A stretch of 64,000 nt of DNA from Bacillus sp. FSL K6-3431 (GTDB lineage Bacteria > Bacillota > Bacilli > Bacillales > Bacillaceae_C), in assembly GCF_038002605.1 (NCBI RefSeq), contig NZ_JBBOCT010000001.1:3038001-3102000 (forward strand), read 5' to 3'. The position numbers and the translations under genes are program-made. The notes under the pieces are model-generated. The model saw only the letters and a list, made by a program, of their open reading frames with translations. It was not told the origin of the DNA and made no database searches. Positions 36,963 through 45,464 of this stretch are shown piece after piece; position 1 is the stretch's first letter, and each line of letters starts with the position of its first letter.

Positions 36963-37216
36963 TATAGGTATACCTGCATAATACAGGTTACACAGGCTGA
37001 TAAGGACCGCAGGCCTAGTCCGGGTTCACGCAACTCTTCCCAGCCAATGTTTCTTTGTTTCTTTCACTGAATGTATTTCCATATTTCCAAATCCGCGCAA
37101 GGCGACTATGATTTCTTCTTATCTCTAACTTTGACACACAGGATCTACTAGTCACAGGACGCGACGTATAAGATACGGCCTTCTGCTAGTGGACATCTAT
37201 AGAGCTTCCGCTAACT
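36963..37216. other. Gap in the sulfur cluster with a palindrome and repeat debris
   Basis: No gene is seen. AGGTATACCT (36966-36975) is a perfect palindrome in the TauE leader, with TATTAT at 36983-36978 as a possible -10. ACCTG/CAGGT arms follow. Near 37180-37210 the GCTTCCGCTAAC-type phrase looks like a remnant of the dispersed bacillus repeat. Confidence 0.4.
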
Positions 37217-38347
37217 TTAACTTACTGCGCAACGGTTTGGTCCGATTTCCATTTCCCGTTGTTCTTCATTATCAGGATTAATTTTCCCCATATTTGTTTT
37301 GCGAATTTCTTGATAAGCATTCGGTTGTGGAGGTAAGTTTTCTGTTACTAGCTTTCTAAATGCTTGCTCATCCTCGATGTTTAATCCATGATTGTTCGTA
37401 AATAGTTCACCTAGTTTTTTTGAAACACTCCCATTTTTATTTAATTCTTCGATTTGCGTGAAATGTGCTGGAAGGACAAGCAGTTCGTCCGATAAATTTT
37501 TATAGCGTATATAAAGAGATTCACGCAAATCGCTAACCCAGTCTTCCGCTTTTCCAGCTAAGTCAGGACGTCCAATAGAATCAATAAATAATATATCTCC
37601 AGTCATGAGATATGTGTCATCTATTATGAAGGAGGTGGAACCAATCGTATGTCCCGGTGAATAAAGCGCGTTTATATTAATTGAAGAATTTCCAACCGTT
37701 ACATTTAACCCATTATTTAAAGGCATATAGTCAAACGTGACATCTTCTGCATCTTTCGATGGAAGCCAGTATGTTCCCTCTGTTTTTTCCACGATTTTTC
37801 TTCCTCCTGAAATATGATCTGCATGAAGATGCGTGTCAAACGCATGAGTGATTCTCACGTCCATTTGTTCCGCAAAATCTAAATACGTATCAATCATCCG
37901 TGAAGCATCAATGACCGCAGCTTCTCCGTTTGAAACGACCATATAGGAAAGACACCCTTTGCCGATGCGCACAAATTGATACAACGATCCACCGTTTTTT
38001 AGATCTCCAATTTTTACAGACTCTAAATGTTCACTCCATGCTTTCATGCCACCTTCAAGATAAAAAACATTTATTAATCCTTTATCAACAAGCATATCTG
38101 CTACCATTATAGAGGAACCCTCTTTTGCACAAATGACAAGAATATCATGGTCAGACGGAATTTGATTTAATATCACTTCTACTCCATCCAATAAATCAAA
38201 ATATGGTACATTCAAATATTTAAAGTTTTTCCCTTCAACTTTCCAATCTCGGAATGCATCTTCATTTCGAACATCCAAAATAAATAACTTCTCCTCATTA
38301 AAAACCTTTTTCGTTAAAACCTTCGCATTCATTGCTTGCACAGCCAT
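37217..38347 (-). CDS. Rhodanese/metallo-beta-lactamase fusion (YrkH/CstB-like)
   Basis: A 376-residue protein. Residues 1-110 are a rhodanese domain with the active-site loop ICAKEGSS (Cys about residue 73). Residues 125-325 are a metallo-beta-lactamase persulfide-dioxygenase-like domain with the metal motif [11 protein letters not shown], later [24 protein letters not shown] and PAHF. Such proteins oxidise persulfides to sulfite or thiosulfate. The order differs from staphylococcal CstB, as I recall it, which begins with the lactamase domain and ends with rhodanese; length and order match B. subtilis YrkH. The start codon abuts the previous stop, with a GGAGGAG site. Confidence 0.87.
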   Translation of the reverse strand: MAVQAMNAKVLTKKVFNEEKLFILDVRNEDAFRDWKVEGKNFKYLNVPYFDLLDGVEVILNQIPSDHDILVICAKEGSSIMVADMLVDKGLINVFYLEGGMKAWSEHLESVKIGDLKNGGSLYQFVRIGKGCLSYMVVSNGEAAVIDASRMIDTYLDFAEQMDVRITHAFDTHLHADHISGGRKIVEKTEGTYWLPSKDAEDVTFDYMPLNNGLNVTVGNSSININALYSPGHTIGSTSFIIDDTYLMTGDILFIDSIGRPDLAGKAEDWVSDLRESLYIRYKNLSDELLVLPAHFTQIEELNKNGSVSKKLGELFTNNHGLNIEDEQAFRKLVTENLPPQPNAYQEIRKTNMGKINPDNEEQREMEIGPNRCAVS

Positions 38348-38911
38348 TTATTTCTCCTCCTGTTCAGACCAAGCACCCATGCCTGGAACAACGTTTTTTA
38401 CATTAACAAACCCATTCTCCACTAATTTTTGCGCAGCCATATCGCTGCGATTGCCCGTTCGACAAATGACATAAATCTCATCTTCTTTATTTAAATCATG
38501 AAGGCGATTTTCTAACTCTCCTAATGGAATGGAAAGCGCACCTTCTAGATGGTTAAATGCATATTCTGCCTCTTCCCTGACATCAACTATGACTGCACTT
38601 CCATCGTTCATCATGTTTTTAAGTTCTTCATTACTAACAATATGTGGGTATGTCTTTTCAACAGCTTCTTCACTTGTTGATTTTCTAACATAATGTTTAA
38701 GAACTACGCCTTCTTCCCTTGTCCCTAAATAATGGTGCCCTAAACGCTCAGACCATGCTTTTAAGTCAGCAGTCGAGCCTTTATCTGTTGCTAAAATTGC
38801 CAGTATTTGACCTGCTTCCATTTCACTTATCACTTTTTTGGTCTTTACAATTGGCATTGGACAAGCAAGCCCTTTGGCGTCTAAAATTTTGTCTGTCTTA
38901 ATTGAATTCAT
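38348..38911 (-). CDS. TusA-rhodanese fusion protein (YrkF-like)
   Basis: A 187-residue fusion. The N-terminal TusA/SirA domain has the sulfur-carrier motif GLACPMPIVKTKK, with the persulfide-forming Cys near residue 17. The C-terminal rhodanese domain (about 90-187) has the loop ICRTGNRSD. In effect it is a two-step sulfur relay in one chain, as in CstA/YrkF proteins. It is directly followed by the lactamase fusion, its likely sulfur acceptor. A CstR-like palindrome precedes its GGAGG site. Confidence 0.9.
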   Translation of the reverse strand: MNSIKTDKILDAKGLACPMPIVKTKKVISEMEAGQILAILATDKGSTADLKAWSERLGHHYLGTREEGVVLKHYVRKSTSEEAVEKTYPHIVSNEELKNMMNDGSAVIVDVREEAEYAFNHLEGALSIPLGELENRLHDLNKEDEIYVICRTGNRSDMAAQKLVENGFVNVKNVVPGMGAWSEQEEK

Positions 38912-38925
38912 TGATCTTCCTCCAA

Positions 38926-38944
38926 TTTACCCATAGGGGTATTA
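38926..38944 (-). promoter_or_regulatory. CstR-like operator upstream of the TusA-rhodanese gene
   Basis: Core TACCCATAGGGGTA (38928-38941) within AT-rich flanks. It matches the C-run/G-run palindromes at 40165, 40465 and 40822. No clear promoter hexamers are seen around it. Confidence 0.65.
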
Positions 38945-38960
38945 TTTCGTTTAAAAAAAA

Positions 38961-39257
38961 TTACTCTATTTCTCCTTGCCATTCAAGCATTCCACCGACC
39001 ATATTTACCACTTGATAACCACGGCTTTCTAATAATTGAACAGCGCTACCGCTTCTACCTCCTGATCGACATACAACAATGTATTCCTTGCTTTTATTCA
39101 AATCTTGCAGACGGAATTCCAACAACCCAAGAGGAATATGAATGACACCTGGAATTTTCCCCTTCGCTACTTCTTCCGCCTCACGTACATCAAGTATATT
39201 TATTAGTTTTTTACTTTCCAACATTACTTTCACTTCATCAACGGTATATTGTTTCAT
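38961..39257 (-). CDS. Single-domain rhodanese
   Basis: About 98 residues, one rhodanese domain with an intact CRSGGRSG active-site loop, giving a persulfide-carrying Cys near residue 64. The ATG at 39275 overlaps the ribosome site; the one at 39257 is used here and leaves 8 bases after the upstream stop. It transfers sulfane sulfur, probably within the surrounding cluster. It is cytoplasmic, with no signal peptide. Confidence 0.87.
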   Translation of the reverse strand: MKQYTVDEVKVMLESKKLINILDVREAEEVAKGKIPGVIHIPLGLLEFRLQDLNKSKEYIVVCRSGGRSGSAVQLLESRGYQVVNMVGGMLEWQGEIE

Positions 39258-39265
39258 ATTATCTT

Positions 39266-39625
39266 CTACCTCCATGCACTTACTCCGCCTTTTACATTCA
39301 ATATTTTACTAAATCCTTGTTTTTTTAATATTTTACCCGCCTTGAGACTCCTCATGCCGCTTTGACAAATGACGATCACATACTCATCTTTAGATAATTG
39401 ACTTACTTGCCGCGAAAGTTCGTGTAAAGGAATGTTTTTAAAATGCGGAATATGATATTGATTAAACTCTCCTAAAGTACGAACATCGATAAATTGGTTG
39501 TTATTATCTTTTAATTTAATTTTCAAATCCTGTATCGTAATATTTCTAACACCCTTAACAGGCAGAAATCTTTTTATTAATAAAAACAAGATCACTGCGA
39601 AAAGCACATCGGTTATAAAAACCAA
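39266..39625 (-). CDS. Membrane-anchored rhodanese
   Basis: A 119-residue protein with one N-terminal hydrophobic segment (residues 2-20, ITDVLFAVILFLLIKRF) and a rhodanese domain with the loop ICQSGMRSL. The domain probably faces the cytoplasm because basic residues follow the helix. The start appears to be TTG at 39625, spaced from GGAGG. It may bring sulfur to or from the membrane, for example near the exporter. It is followed closely by another rhodanese gene. Confidence 0.82.
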   Translation of the reverse strand: MVFITDVLFAVILFLLIKRFLPVKGVRNITIQDLKIKLKDNNNQFIDVRTLGEFNQYHIPHFKNIPLHELSRQVSQLSKDEYVIVICQSGMRSLKAGKILKKQGFSKILNVKGGVSAWR

Positions 39626-39666
39626 AGATAATCTCCTCCATTGATAAGTAACATCACATACATTTA

Positions 39667-40146
39667 TTAAATAAACAGATTCACATTGCCCTCTTCCGCA
39701 TCAGCTAAATATGCCCCTACTCCCGCATATTCGATCTCTTCCAGTAATTCTTCTTTTTGTAGTCCAAGTAAATCCATTGTCATCGTACAGGCAACCAGTT
39801 TTATATCTTGATCTTGTGCCATTTCAATCAACTGGGGTAATGGCATAACATTATGTTTTTTCATTACATCTTTAATTATTTTTGGACCAAATCCAGCAAA
39901 TTGCATGTTCGATAAGCCCATTCTATCCGCACCACGCGGCATTATTTTCCCAAACATTTTTTCCATAAAGTTTTTCTTTACAGGTACATGCTCATCTTTT
40001 CGTAATGCGTTTAACCCCCAAAATGTGTGAAAAATCGTTACTTCATGATCGTATGCTGCTGCCCCATTAGCAATAATATAAGCAGCCATCGCTTTATCAT
40101 AATCACCACTAAATAAAATAATCGTTGTTCTTTTTTTCACCGTCAT
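39667..40146 (-). CDS. DsrE/DsrF-like family protein (YrkE-like)
   Basis: A 159-residue protein of the DsrE/F/H superfamily, small proteins that carry or relay persulfide sulfur. It opens with basic residues and TTIILFSGDYDKAMAAYIIANGAA, has the long insert with MPRGADRM, and a conserved Cys in LVACTMTMDLLG. It matches B. subtilis YrkE in size and order. Neighbours are tusA upstream and rhodaneses downstream. A CstR-like palindrome lies in its leader. Confidence 0.86.
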   Translation of the reverse strand: MTVKKRTTIILFSGDYDKAMAAYIIANGAAAYDHEVTIFHTFWGLNALRKDEHVPVKKNFMEKMFGKIMPRGADRMGLSNMQFAGFGPKIIKDVMKKHNVMPLPQLIEMAQDQDIKLVACTMTMDLLGLQKEELLEEIEYAGVGAYLADAEEGNVNLFI

Positions 40147-40164
40147 TGTATCTCTCCTTAATTA

Positions 40165-40187
40165 TTACCCATACGGGATGGGGTATT
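40165..40187 (-). promoter_or_regulatory. CstR-like operator upstream of the DsrE-like gene
   Basis: TTACCCATACGGG then ATGGGGTAT, an imperfect C-run/G-run palindrome with an inserted repeat of the G-run. A TATAAT lies beside it at 40190-40185, but no -35 is evident. Confidence 0.55.
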
Positions 40188-40204
40188 ATAAAATGTTAAA
40201 AAAA

Positions 40205-40435
40205 TTACTTTTTCTTAATTAAAAATGTTAGGATCCCATTATTATCTTCCTTTGTTTTTAAAAGCTCATGATCCTTTGAGGCTGTCCAAGCTGTTAAATC
40301 AGCTTTTGCACCTTTATCTGTCGCGATTACTTCTAATATTTGACCAGATTTCATTTCGTCCATTGCCTTTTTTGTTCTTACAATTGGAAGTGGGCACGCT
40401 AAACCTTTTGCATCTAATACTTTATCTATCTTCAT
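40205..40435 (-). CDS. TusA-like sulfur carrier protein (YrkI-like)
   Basis: A 76-residue TusA/SirA protein with the motif GLACPLPIVRTKK; Cys14 carries the persulfide. It keeps the family's second half ATDKGAKADLTAWTAS. It passes sulfur between rhodanese and DsrE-type proteins. It follows the CstR gene but has its own promoter between them, and GGAGG precedes the ATG. Confidence 0.9.
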   Translation of the reverse strand: MKIDKVLDAKGLACPLPIVRTKKAMDEMKSGQILEVIATDKGAKADLTAWTASKDHELLKTKEDNNGILTFLIKKK

Positions 40436-40464
40436 GATTACATTCCTCCAAATATTTTATACCA

Positions 40465-40510
40465 TTACCCCTATGGGTATAATAATAAACAAAATAAAAG
40501 AGAGTGTCAA
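40465..40510 (-). promoter_or_regulatory. Promoter and CstR-like operator of tusA and downstream genes
   Basis: TTGACA (40510-40505), 17-base spacer, TATTAT (40487-40482). Immediately downstream is the operator core TACCCCTATGGGTA (40466-40479). It is a second complete promoter inside the cluster with the operator at the start of transcription. Confidence 0.8.
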
Positions 40511-40521
40511 CTCCTTTATTT

Positions 40522-40785
40522 TTATCTGCTTTTAACGAGCAAATCGACTGCTTCTTTAACAAGGTCAGCTGTATTATGTTCTCCATTTTCCTTAGACTGG
40601 TTTACACACTCCACAAGATTCGAACTAACCACAACTCCAATTGTTCGATCAATTGCGGTTCTAGCAGCAGATAGCTGTGTAATTACGTCCCTACAATTCT
40701 TTTCTTCTTCCATCATTTTTAAAATCCCACGAAGCTGCCCCTCAATACGCTTTACCCGATTTTTCATTTGATTATCGTACTCCAT
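40522..40785 (-). CDS. cstR: CsoR-family persulfide-sensing repressor (CstR-like)
   Basis: An 87-residue all-helical DUF156 repressor. Copper-sensing CsoR uses Cys, His, Cys; here the conserved Cys are in KNCRDVI (residue 31) and LVECV (residue 60), while the position four before the second Cys, the copper His in CsoR, is Asn (SSNLVEC). That substitution is typical of CstR, which senses persulfides by forming a Cys-Cys link. The surrounding sulfur genes and the matching palindromes support this. Its own promoter has the operator within the spacer, so it is autoregulated. It resembles B. subtilis YrkD. Confidence 0.88.
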   Translation of the reverse strand: MEYDNQMKNRVKRIEGQLRGILKMMEEEKNCRDVITQLSAARTAIDRTIGVVVSSNLVECVNQSKENGEHNTADLVKEAVDLLVKSR

Positions 40786-40817
40786 CGTGACACCTCCTCT
40801 TTATTGTTATTATCCAT

Positions 40818-40846
40818 ATAATATACCCCTATAGGTATGTTGTCAA
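40818..40846 (-). promoter_or_regulatory. cstR promoter with operator in the spacer
   Basis: TTGACA (40846-40841), exactly 17 bases, TATTAT (40823-40818). The spacer is filled by the palindrome TACCCCTATAGGTA, so bound repressor and polymerase cannot both occupy it. Confidence 0.82.
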
Positions 40847-40886
40847 CTATCTTTTTTGATTTATTTCCAGGTCTAATCATTAATCC

Positions 40887-42071
40887 TCAAATTAATACAA
40901 GAAAAGAACCCATTAGAGCGCCAATTAATACAACAAGCCAAGGTGCAAGCTTCCAATACGTTAGCAAGCCAAATAATGCCAATGCCGCAGAAAAGTCTAC
41001 TGTAGTTTTTATCGTACTCGTCCAAATTGGATCGTACAATGCTGCAAGCAAAATACCTACAACAGCAGCATTGATTGCTGTCAAAGCTGCTTGAAACCGC
41101 GGGCGCCTACGAATCACATTTAAGAATGGCAGTGAACCGATTACAAGTAAAAATGCTGGCAAAAAGATGGCGATTGTTGTGAGTATGGCCACACTTATAC
41201 CACCAATCATCGTACCTAAATAGCTCGCAAATGTAAACAACGGCCCTGGAACTGCCTGCGCGACACCATAACCAGCTAAAAATTCACTAGCATCAAGCCA
41301 TCCCGTCGGTACGAGTTCCCGTTCCAATAATGGCAAGACAACATGTCCACCTCCAAATACTAGAGATCCCGAACGATAAAACGCATCGAATAAGGTAATA
41401 AAATGGTTATCAACGAACTGTCTTAATAAAGGGAGACCGAGCAATAATATAAAAAAGATTGTAAAAGCCGCCACACCTGTTTTTTTACTAATAGATACAT
41501 TCATTTCTCGAACATCCGGAAACGATTGTTTCTTGTAGAGAAACACACCAATGATTCCCGCAACCATAATGATTGCAATTTGCACGAATGCCGAAGGCCA
41601 TAACAACGTGGCCATTGCTGCCAAAATTGCAAGGGTCACCCTTGGCTTATCAGGTGCTAATTTTTGCCCCATACCAAACACAGCCTGTGCAACCACTGCA
41701 ACAGCTACAAGTTTCAACCCATGAATCCAACCAGCATCAGCCAAATCAACATGTTGAAACAGTAACGCAAATAAAATAAGCACAAGTATGGACGGAAGGG
41801 TGAATCCTATAAAAGAAAGGATTCCACCTAACATTCCTCCCCTTAAAACACCAATCGCGATGCCTACTTGACTACTCGCTGGTCCAGGCAAGAATTGACA
41901 TAACGCAATGATATCAGCGTATGTTTTATCATCAAGCCATTTCCTTTTATCTATGTATTCACTTTTAAAGTAACCTAGGTGTGCGACAGGTCCGCCGAAT
42001 GATGTTAAGCCCAATTTTGTTGAAACCCGCAAAATTTCTAATAAAGAATGCTTATTTTGTCTCAATCTCAT
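40887..42071 (-). CDS. chrA: Chromate transporter (CHR family)
   Basis: A 394-residue two-domain CHR protein that exports chromate, or sulfate-like anions, driven by the membrane potential. Each half has a CHR signature: TSFGGPVAHLGYF with FLPGPASSQVGIAIG in the first, FGGGHVVLPLLERE with AVPGPLFTFASYLG in the second. About ten helices are predicted. GGGGGAGGGG precedes the ATG. It faces the same way as the sulfur cluster but lies upstream of cstR. Sulfur-oxyanion transport is a possible shared theme; no CstR site was seen upstream. Confidence 0.9.
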   Translation of the reverse strand: MRLRQNKHSLLEILRVSTKLGLTSFGGPVAHLGYFKSEYIDKRKWLDDKTYADIIALCQFLPGPASSQVGIAIGVLRGGMLGGILSFIGFTLPSILVLILFALLFQHVDLADAGWIHGLKLVAVAVVAQAVFGMGQKLAPDKPRVTLAILAAMATLLWPSAFVQIAIIMVAGIIGVFLYKKQSFPDVREMNVSISKKTGVAAFTIFFILLLGLPLLRQFVDNHFITLFDAFYRSGSLVFGGGHVVLPLLERELVPTGWLDASEFLAGYGVAQAVPGPLFTFASYLGTMIGGISVAILTTIAIFLPAFLLVIGSLPFLNVIRRRPRFQAALTAINAAVVGILLAALYDPIWTSTIKTTVDFSAALALFGLLTYWKLAPWLVVLIGALMGSFLVLI

Positions 42072-42175
42072 ACCCCTCCCCCACTTGAATATTTTTTTCT
42101 TAATTTCTATATTATCTGATTTCCTCCCTTATTGAAATTTTTTACTCTAATACCCACAAACCCTATATATAATTT

Positions 42176-42262
42176 GAAATAGAAACGTTTCCATTTCTCA
42201 TTGACTCTTCAATTGAAAGCATTTATAATCCAGATATAAAAGTAAATCGAAACGTTTCGATT
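42176..42262 (+). promoter_or_regulatory. Promoter and two operators of the LacI regulator gene
   Basis: TTGACT (42201-42206), 17-base spacer, TATAAT (42224-42229). AATCGAAACGTTTCGATT (42245-42262), an 18-bp perfect palindrome, lies just after the transcription start. A related imperfect palindrome centred on GAAACGTTTC (42176-42197) lies just before the -35. The leader is about 180 bases long. The flanking 42072-42175 holds nothing clear. Confidence 0.85.
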
Positions 42263-42418
42263 CAGTTACAATTAGAGCAATATTTTACACACCTCAGCTC
42301 CTCTCAAAGCTATTGAATATAATACAAAATTAAAGTGAATGTACATATAGTTTAAAATTGTTCTTTCAAGCTTAGAATAAATTATAGAAAAGTGAATTGC
42401 CAGAATGGAGAGAACACA

Positions 42419-43387
42419 ATGGTAAGCATTAAAGATATTGCAAAAAAAGCAGGTGTATCGATCTCAACTGTCTCATATGCACTGAACGGCAGTCCAAAAG
42501 TGACAGAGGAAACGAGCGCAAAAATACTTGCGATTGCAAAAGATCTTAACTATGTACCAAATGCAGCAGCAAGAACACTAAAAAAGCGAAAAACAAAAAT
42601 TATCGGGGCCTTTTTAGCTGATTACGGCGGTTCTTTCTTTGGTGAATTACTCCATGGTATGCGAAGAACTTTAAACAAACAAGGATATGATTTAATTGTA
42701 TGTACAGGCCTGGAATCCCAACGTTTTTTACCAGAGGGAATCATTGATGGAGCAATAGTATTGGATTCTAATTTTATTGATGAAGACCTAAACAATTATG
42801 CAAATCGAGGCCATAAAATCGTGGTGCTTGATCGAGAAATTGACCATTCGAATATTGAACGCGTACTGCTTGATAACAAGTTGGGAGCGGAAATTGCTGT
42901 CAATTTTCTAATAAAAAAAGGTCATGAACATATCATTGTTCTAACGGGCCCCTCGAATTCCTATGACTCTATTCAAAGACTACAAGCTGTACGGCAGGTC
43001 TTTAAACAACATCCTTCTATTCATCTCACAATTATCCAAGGGGACTTTGATAAACCTTCAGGAGAGCGAGCTGCACAGCAAATCACTGAGAACTATACAG
43101 AACCTGTCGCCGTTTTTAGCTTTAATGATGAAATGGCGATTGGAATGTATAACTTCTTAGAAGACACCGATTATATTATCGGGAAACATATTCACATTAT
43201 TGGTTTTGATGACGTGGAAGTCTCTCATTATACACGACCACGGCTTTCCACCATTCATTATTCAAAGGAAAAATGGGGTGAAAAGGCTGCCGAGCAATTA
43301 ATTCATTTAATTAACAAGGAAAAGTCTGAATCCCAGAGGATTACAGTTGAATTGCTGGAAGGGGATTCAGTGAAAGAACGCAAATAG
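42419..43387 (+). CDS. LacI-family regulator of the carbohydrate island
   Basis: A 322-residue LacI repressor. The N-terminal helix-turn-helix SIKDIAKKAGVSISTVSYALN and the hinge helix NAAARTLKKR bind DNA; the effector domain has FNDEMAIGMYNFL and IIGFDDVEVSHYTRPRLSTI. GTG at 42392 is rejected for ATG at 42419, which follows GGAGAG. The palindrome ATCGAAACGTTTCGAT in its own promoter recurs with one change at two island promoters (49092, 56093). It therefore probably controls itself and those operons. The effector is unknown. Confidence 0.92.
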   Translation: MVSIKDIAKKAGVSISTVSYALNGSPKVTEETSAKILAIAKDLNYVPNAAARTLKKRKTKIIGAFLADYGGSFFGELLHGMRRTLNKQGYDLIVCTGLESQRFLPEGIIDGAIVLDSNFIDEDLNNYANRGHKIVVLDREIDHSNIERVLLDNKLGAEIAVNFLIKKGHEHIIVLTGPSNSYDSIQRLQAVRQVFKQHPSIHLTIIQGDFDKPSGERAAQQITENYTEPVAVFSFNDEMAIGMYNFLEDTDYIIGKHIHIIGFDDVEVSHYTRPRLSTIHYSKEKWGEKAAEQLIHLINKEKSESQRITVELLEGDSVKERK

Positions 43388-43477
43388 AAGATTGAGGAGG
43401 GTATTTCAAAATTTACTAGAGATACCTTCATGTTTTTTTAACATCGATTTCCTTACTAGCTAACCAAAACCAACCAA

Positions 43478-43518
43478 TAAAAGACGGAGAAAATCATTAT
43501 TGAATACTCCGTCTTTCT
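43478..43518. terminator. Bidirectional terminator between the LacI and isomerase genes
   Basis: AAAAGACGGAG and CTCCGTCTTT arms enclose a 17-base loop, with A and T runs. It separates convergent genes. Confidence 0.8.
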
Positions 43519-43547
43519 TTCCTAGATTTCCATACTCAAAACGAACT

Positions 43548-44390
43548 TTACAAATGGACAGCGTATGACTCCTTTAAAGCCTGCAAACCATATTTGGAGA
43601 CTTCTAATGGGCCCTGCCCTTGGTAATCCTCTATAAATAATTCTAAGGACAGATATCCGGAATAATGAATATCATGTAGCATTTGTGCAATCTCATAGGA
43701 AGGAGCGATACCTTCGCCTGGAAATACTCGATCGCTGTCATCCAATTCTTCTCTTTCTGGGATTTCCGGATAATCATTGATATGAAAAATCCCGATTTGT
43801 TCTCCCCGTAGTGCTTTTAATCCAGAAAAGTCACTGCCGCCGACATACATATGAAAAGGATCAATCAACATTTTAGTATTGGTAATGGAACATACTTCAA
43901 GCATGTGATGAGCATCGGCTAATGTTGAAAGCTTCTCTGCCTTCCCCCAAAATTCAAGGATTGGCTCAACCCCAACTTCTCGGCCTATGATAACCAATTG
44001 CTCAAAATAACCCGCCATCTCTTCCAACTTCACTATCCCAACATCTCCAAATGGAGGAGCAGCTATCAATTTGCAACCTAATGAAGCAAGTAGCTCCATC
44101 TCGTTTTTAGCCTGTTTAAAAGCTTTCTCCCTTATAGACGCATCAGCATCTGCCCATTTAAAAAAAGCGATGGCATTGATAAATTCTATGTTAGATCGAC
44201 TTAGTTCTGATTTTAAATCCTTTACTGTTCCACCTTCCGCAAGATAGGCGTCGATATCTTTCATCCAAAGCTCTATCCCTTCATACCCGGCTTCTGCCGC
44301 AATCCTCACTTGTTGGATAACATCCAATTTGAAAGGAAATAATGTCGATGTGTTAAGTGCTACCTTAAATGGAAACAATTTTATCACCAT
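43548..44390 (-). CDS. Sugar phosphate isomerase/epimerase-type TIM barrel (1)
   Basis: A 280-residue xylose-isomerase-like TIM barrel (AP-endonuclease-2 family). Likely metal ligands are Glu in VEPILEFWG, Asp and His in MLIDPFHMYVG, His in IGIFHINDYPE and Glu in YLSLELFIED. Relatives include IolE, IolI, hydroxypyruvate isomerases and 3-keto-glycoside lyases. It is the last gene of a minus-strand operon after an IolW-like dehydrogenase, 18 bases downstream. The start among ATG/GTG near 44390 is uncertain because the ribosome site is very close. Substrate unknown. Confidence 0.83.
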   Translation of the reverse strand: MVIKLFPFKVALNTSTLFPFKLDVIQQVRIAAEAGYEGIELWMKDIDAYLAEGGTVKDLKSELSRSNIEFINAIAFFKWADADASIREKAFKQAKNEMELLASLGCKLIAAPPFGDVGIVKLEEMAGYFEQLVIIGREVGVEPILEFWGKAEKLSTLADAHHMLEVCSITNTKMLIDPFHMYVGGSDFSGLKALRGEQIGIFHINDYPEIPEREELDDSDRVFPGEGIAPSYEIAQMLHDIHYSGYLSLELFIEDYQGQGPLEVSKYGLQALKESYAVHL

Positions 44391-44408
44391 TCTCTCCAGT
44401 AATTATTA

Positions 44409-45464
44409 TCACCGTGTTACTGATAGGATGCGTCCTTCTTTGTGACTTTGCAAAGCCAACTCGATTAGACGAATATTCATCCGCGCTTCTTCAGGCTTAA
44501 CCTCCAGATCTGATAGCCCATTTATATGGTCAAAAACGTTCTGATAATAATCTTGGTAGGCACCTGGTACCGTTTCTATCGTTCCTGTCATACGCAAATC
44601 TCCAATGGAAGTATCAATATTTCCCCACAACTGCTTCGGTTCCTTGCCCCAAGCATGAAATGTTGCTGGAGTCCCACCTTCAATAAGTGCTTGTTCTTGA
44701 GGATCAAGACCATACTTAATGAATGAGCCCTTGTCTCCATGTAGGATATAACGAGGGCCATGATTTTGTACAAATCGAGATGACTTTACCGATACTTTCA
44801 ATTTGCTATCATAACCGAGGGTTACGTCAAAATAATCATGTGAAAGTCCATCTTCCCGTTGAATCTGAATATCAGCAAAAATGGTTTTTGGGATACCAAA
44901 TAGACAAACAACCTGATCCAATAGATGCACACCGAGGTCGTATAGCACTCCCGTACCTTGACCTTCCTTATCGCGCCAATTGTTAGATACTTTTGGATTA
45001 AATCCATGCCAGTGAATTTCACACTCCATTACTTCTCCAATAAGCCCCTTCCTTACAATTTCACGTATCGTTTGGAAGTCCCCATCCCATCGCCTATTGT
45101 GAAATACACTTAGGACCAGCCCTTTTTTATTGGCCAGTTCAATTAATTCATCAGCTTCTTCCACTGTAGACGTAAATGGTTTCTCTACAACCACATGCTT
45201 ACCTGCGGACAGTGCATCATGGACAAATGCGTAATGATCCGTACTTGGCGTAGTAACCACGATTAGGTCGATATTAGGATCATCATATAATTCCTTAGCG
45301 CTACGAACTATTTCTACCCATGGATACCTCAGCTTTGACTGTTCACTACTTCGTTCCACCACTTTTTTCAACTTCAAGCCAGATAGAGATGTAATGACAG
45401 GCGCGTGAAAAACCCTCCCAGCAAATCCATAACCAATTAGACCTACTTGAAGCTCTGAGTTCAA
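44409..45464 (-). CDS. Gfo/Idh/MocA dehydrogenase, IolW-like
   Basis: A 351-residue NAD(P)-dependent dehydrogenase. The Rossmann motif is GLIGYGFAGRVFHAP, the catalytic Lys lies in VVEKPFTST, and the signature FHNRRWDGDFQTI is followed by GTGVLYDLGVHLLDQ. These resemble B. subtilis IolW (YvaA), the NADP-dependent scyllo-inositol dehydrogenase, from memory. It may reduce or oxidise an inositol or keto-sugar here. It begins one base after the stop of the preceding isomerase gene. It belongs to the operon headed by the gene at 48976. Confidence 0.87.
   Translation of the reverse strand: MNSELQVGLIGYGFAGRVFHAPVITSLSGLKLKKVVERSSEQSKLRYPWVEIVRSAKELYDDPNIDLIVVTTPSTDHYAFVHDALSAGKHVVVEKPFTSTVEEADELIELANKKGLVLSVFHNRRWDGDFQTIREIVRKGLIGEVMECEIHWHGFNPKVSNNWRDKEGQGTGVLYDLGVHLLDQVVCLFGIPKTIFADIQIQREDGLSHDYFDVTLGYDSKLKVSVKSSRFVQNHGPRYILHGDKGSFIKYGLDPQEQALIEGGTPATFHAWGKEPKQLWGNIDTSIGDLRMTGTIETVPGAYQDYYQNVFDHINGLSDLEVKPEEARMNIRLIELALQSHKEGRILSVTR

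Noticed and set aside
40522..40785. Copper-sensing CsoR
   Set aside because: The copper-binding His position is Asn, no copper ATPase or chaperone is near, and the neighbours are sulfur-transfer genes.
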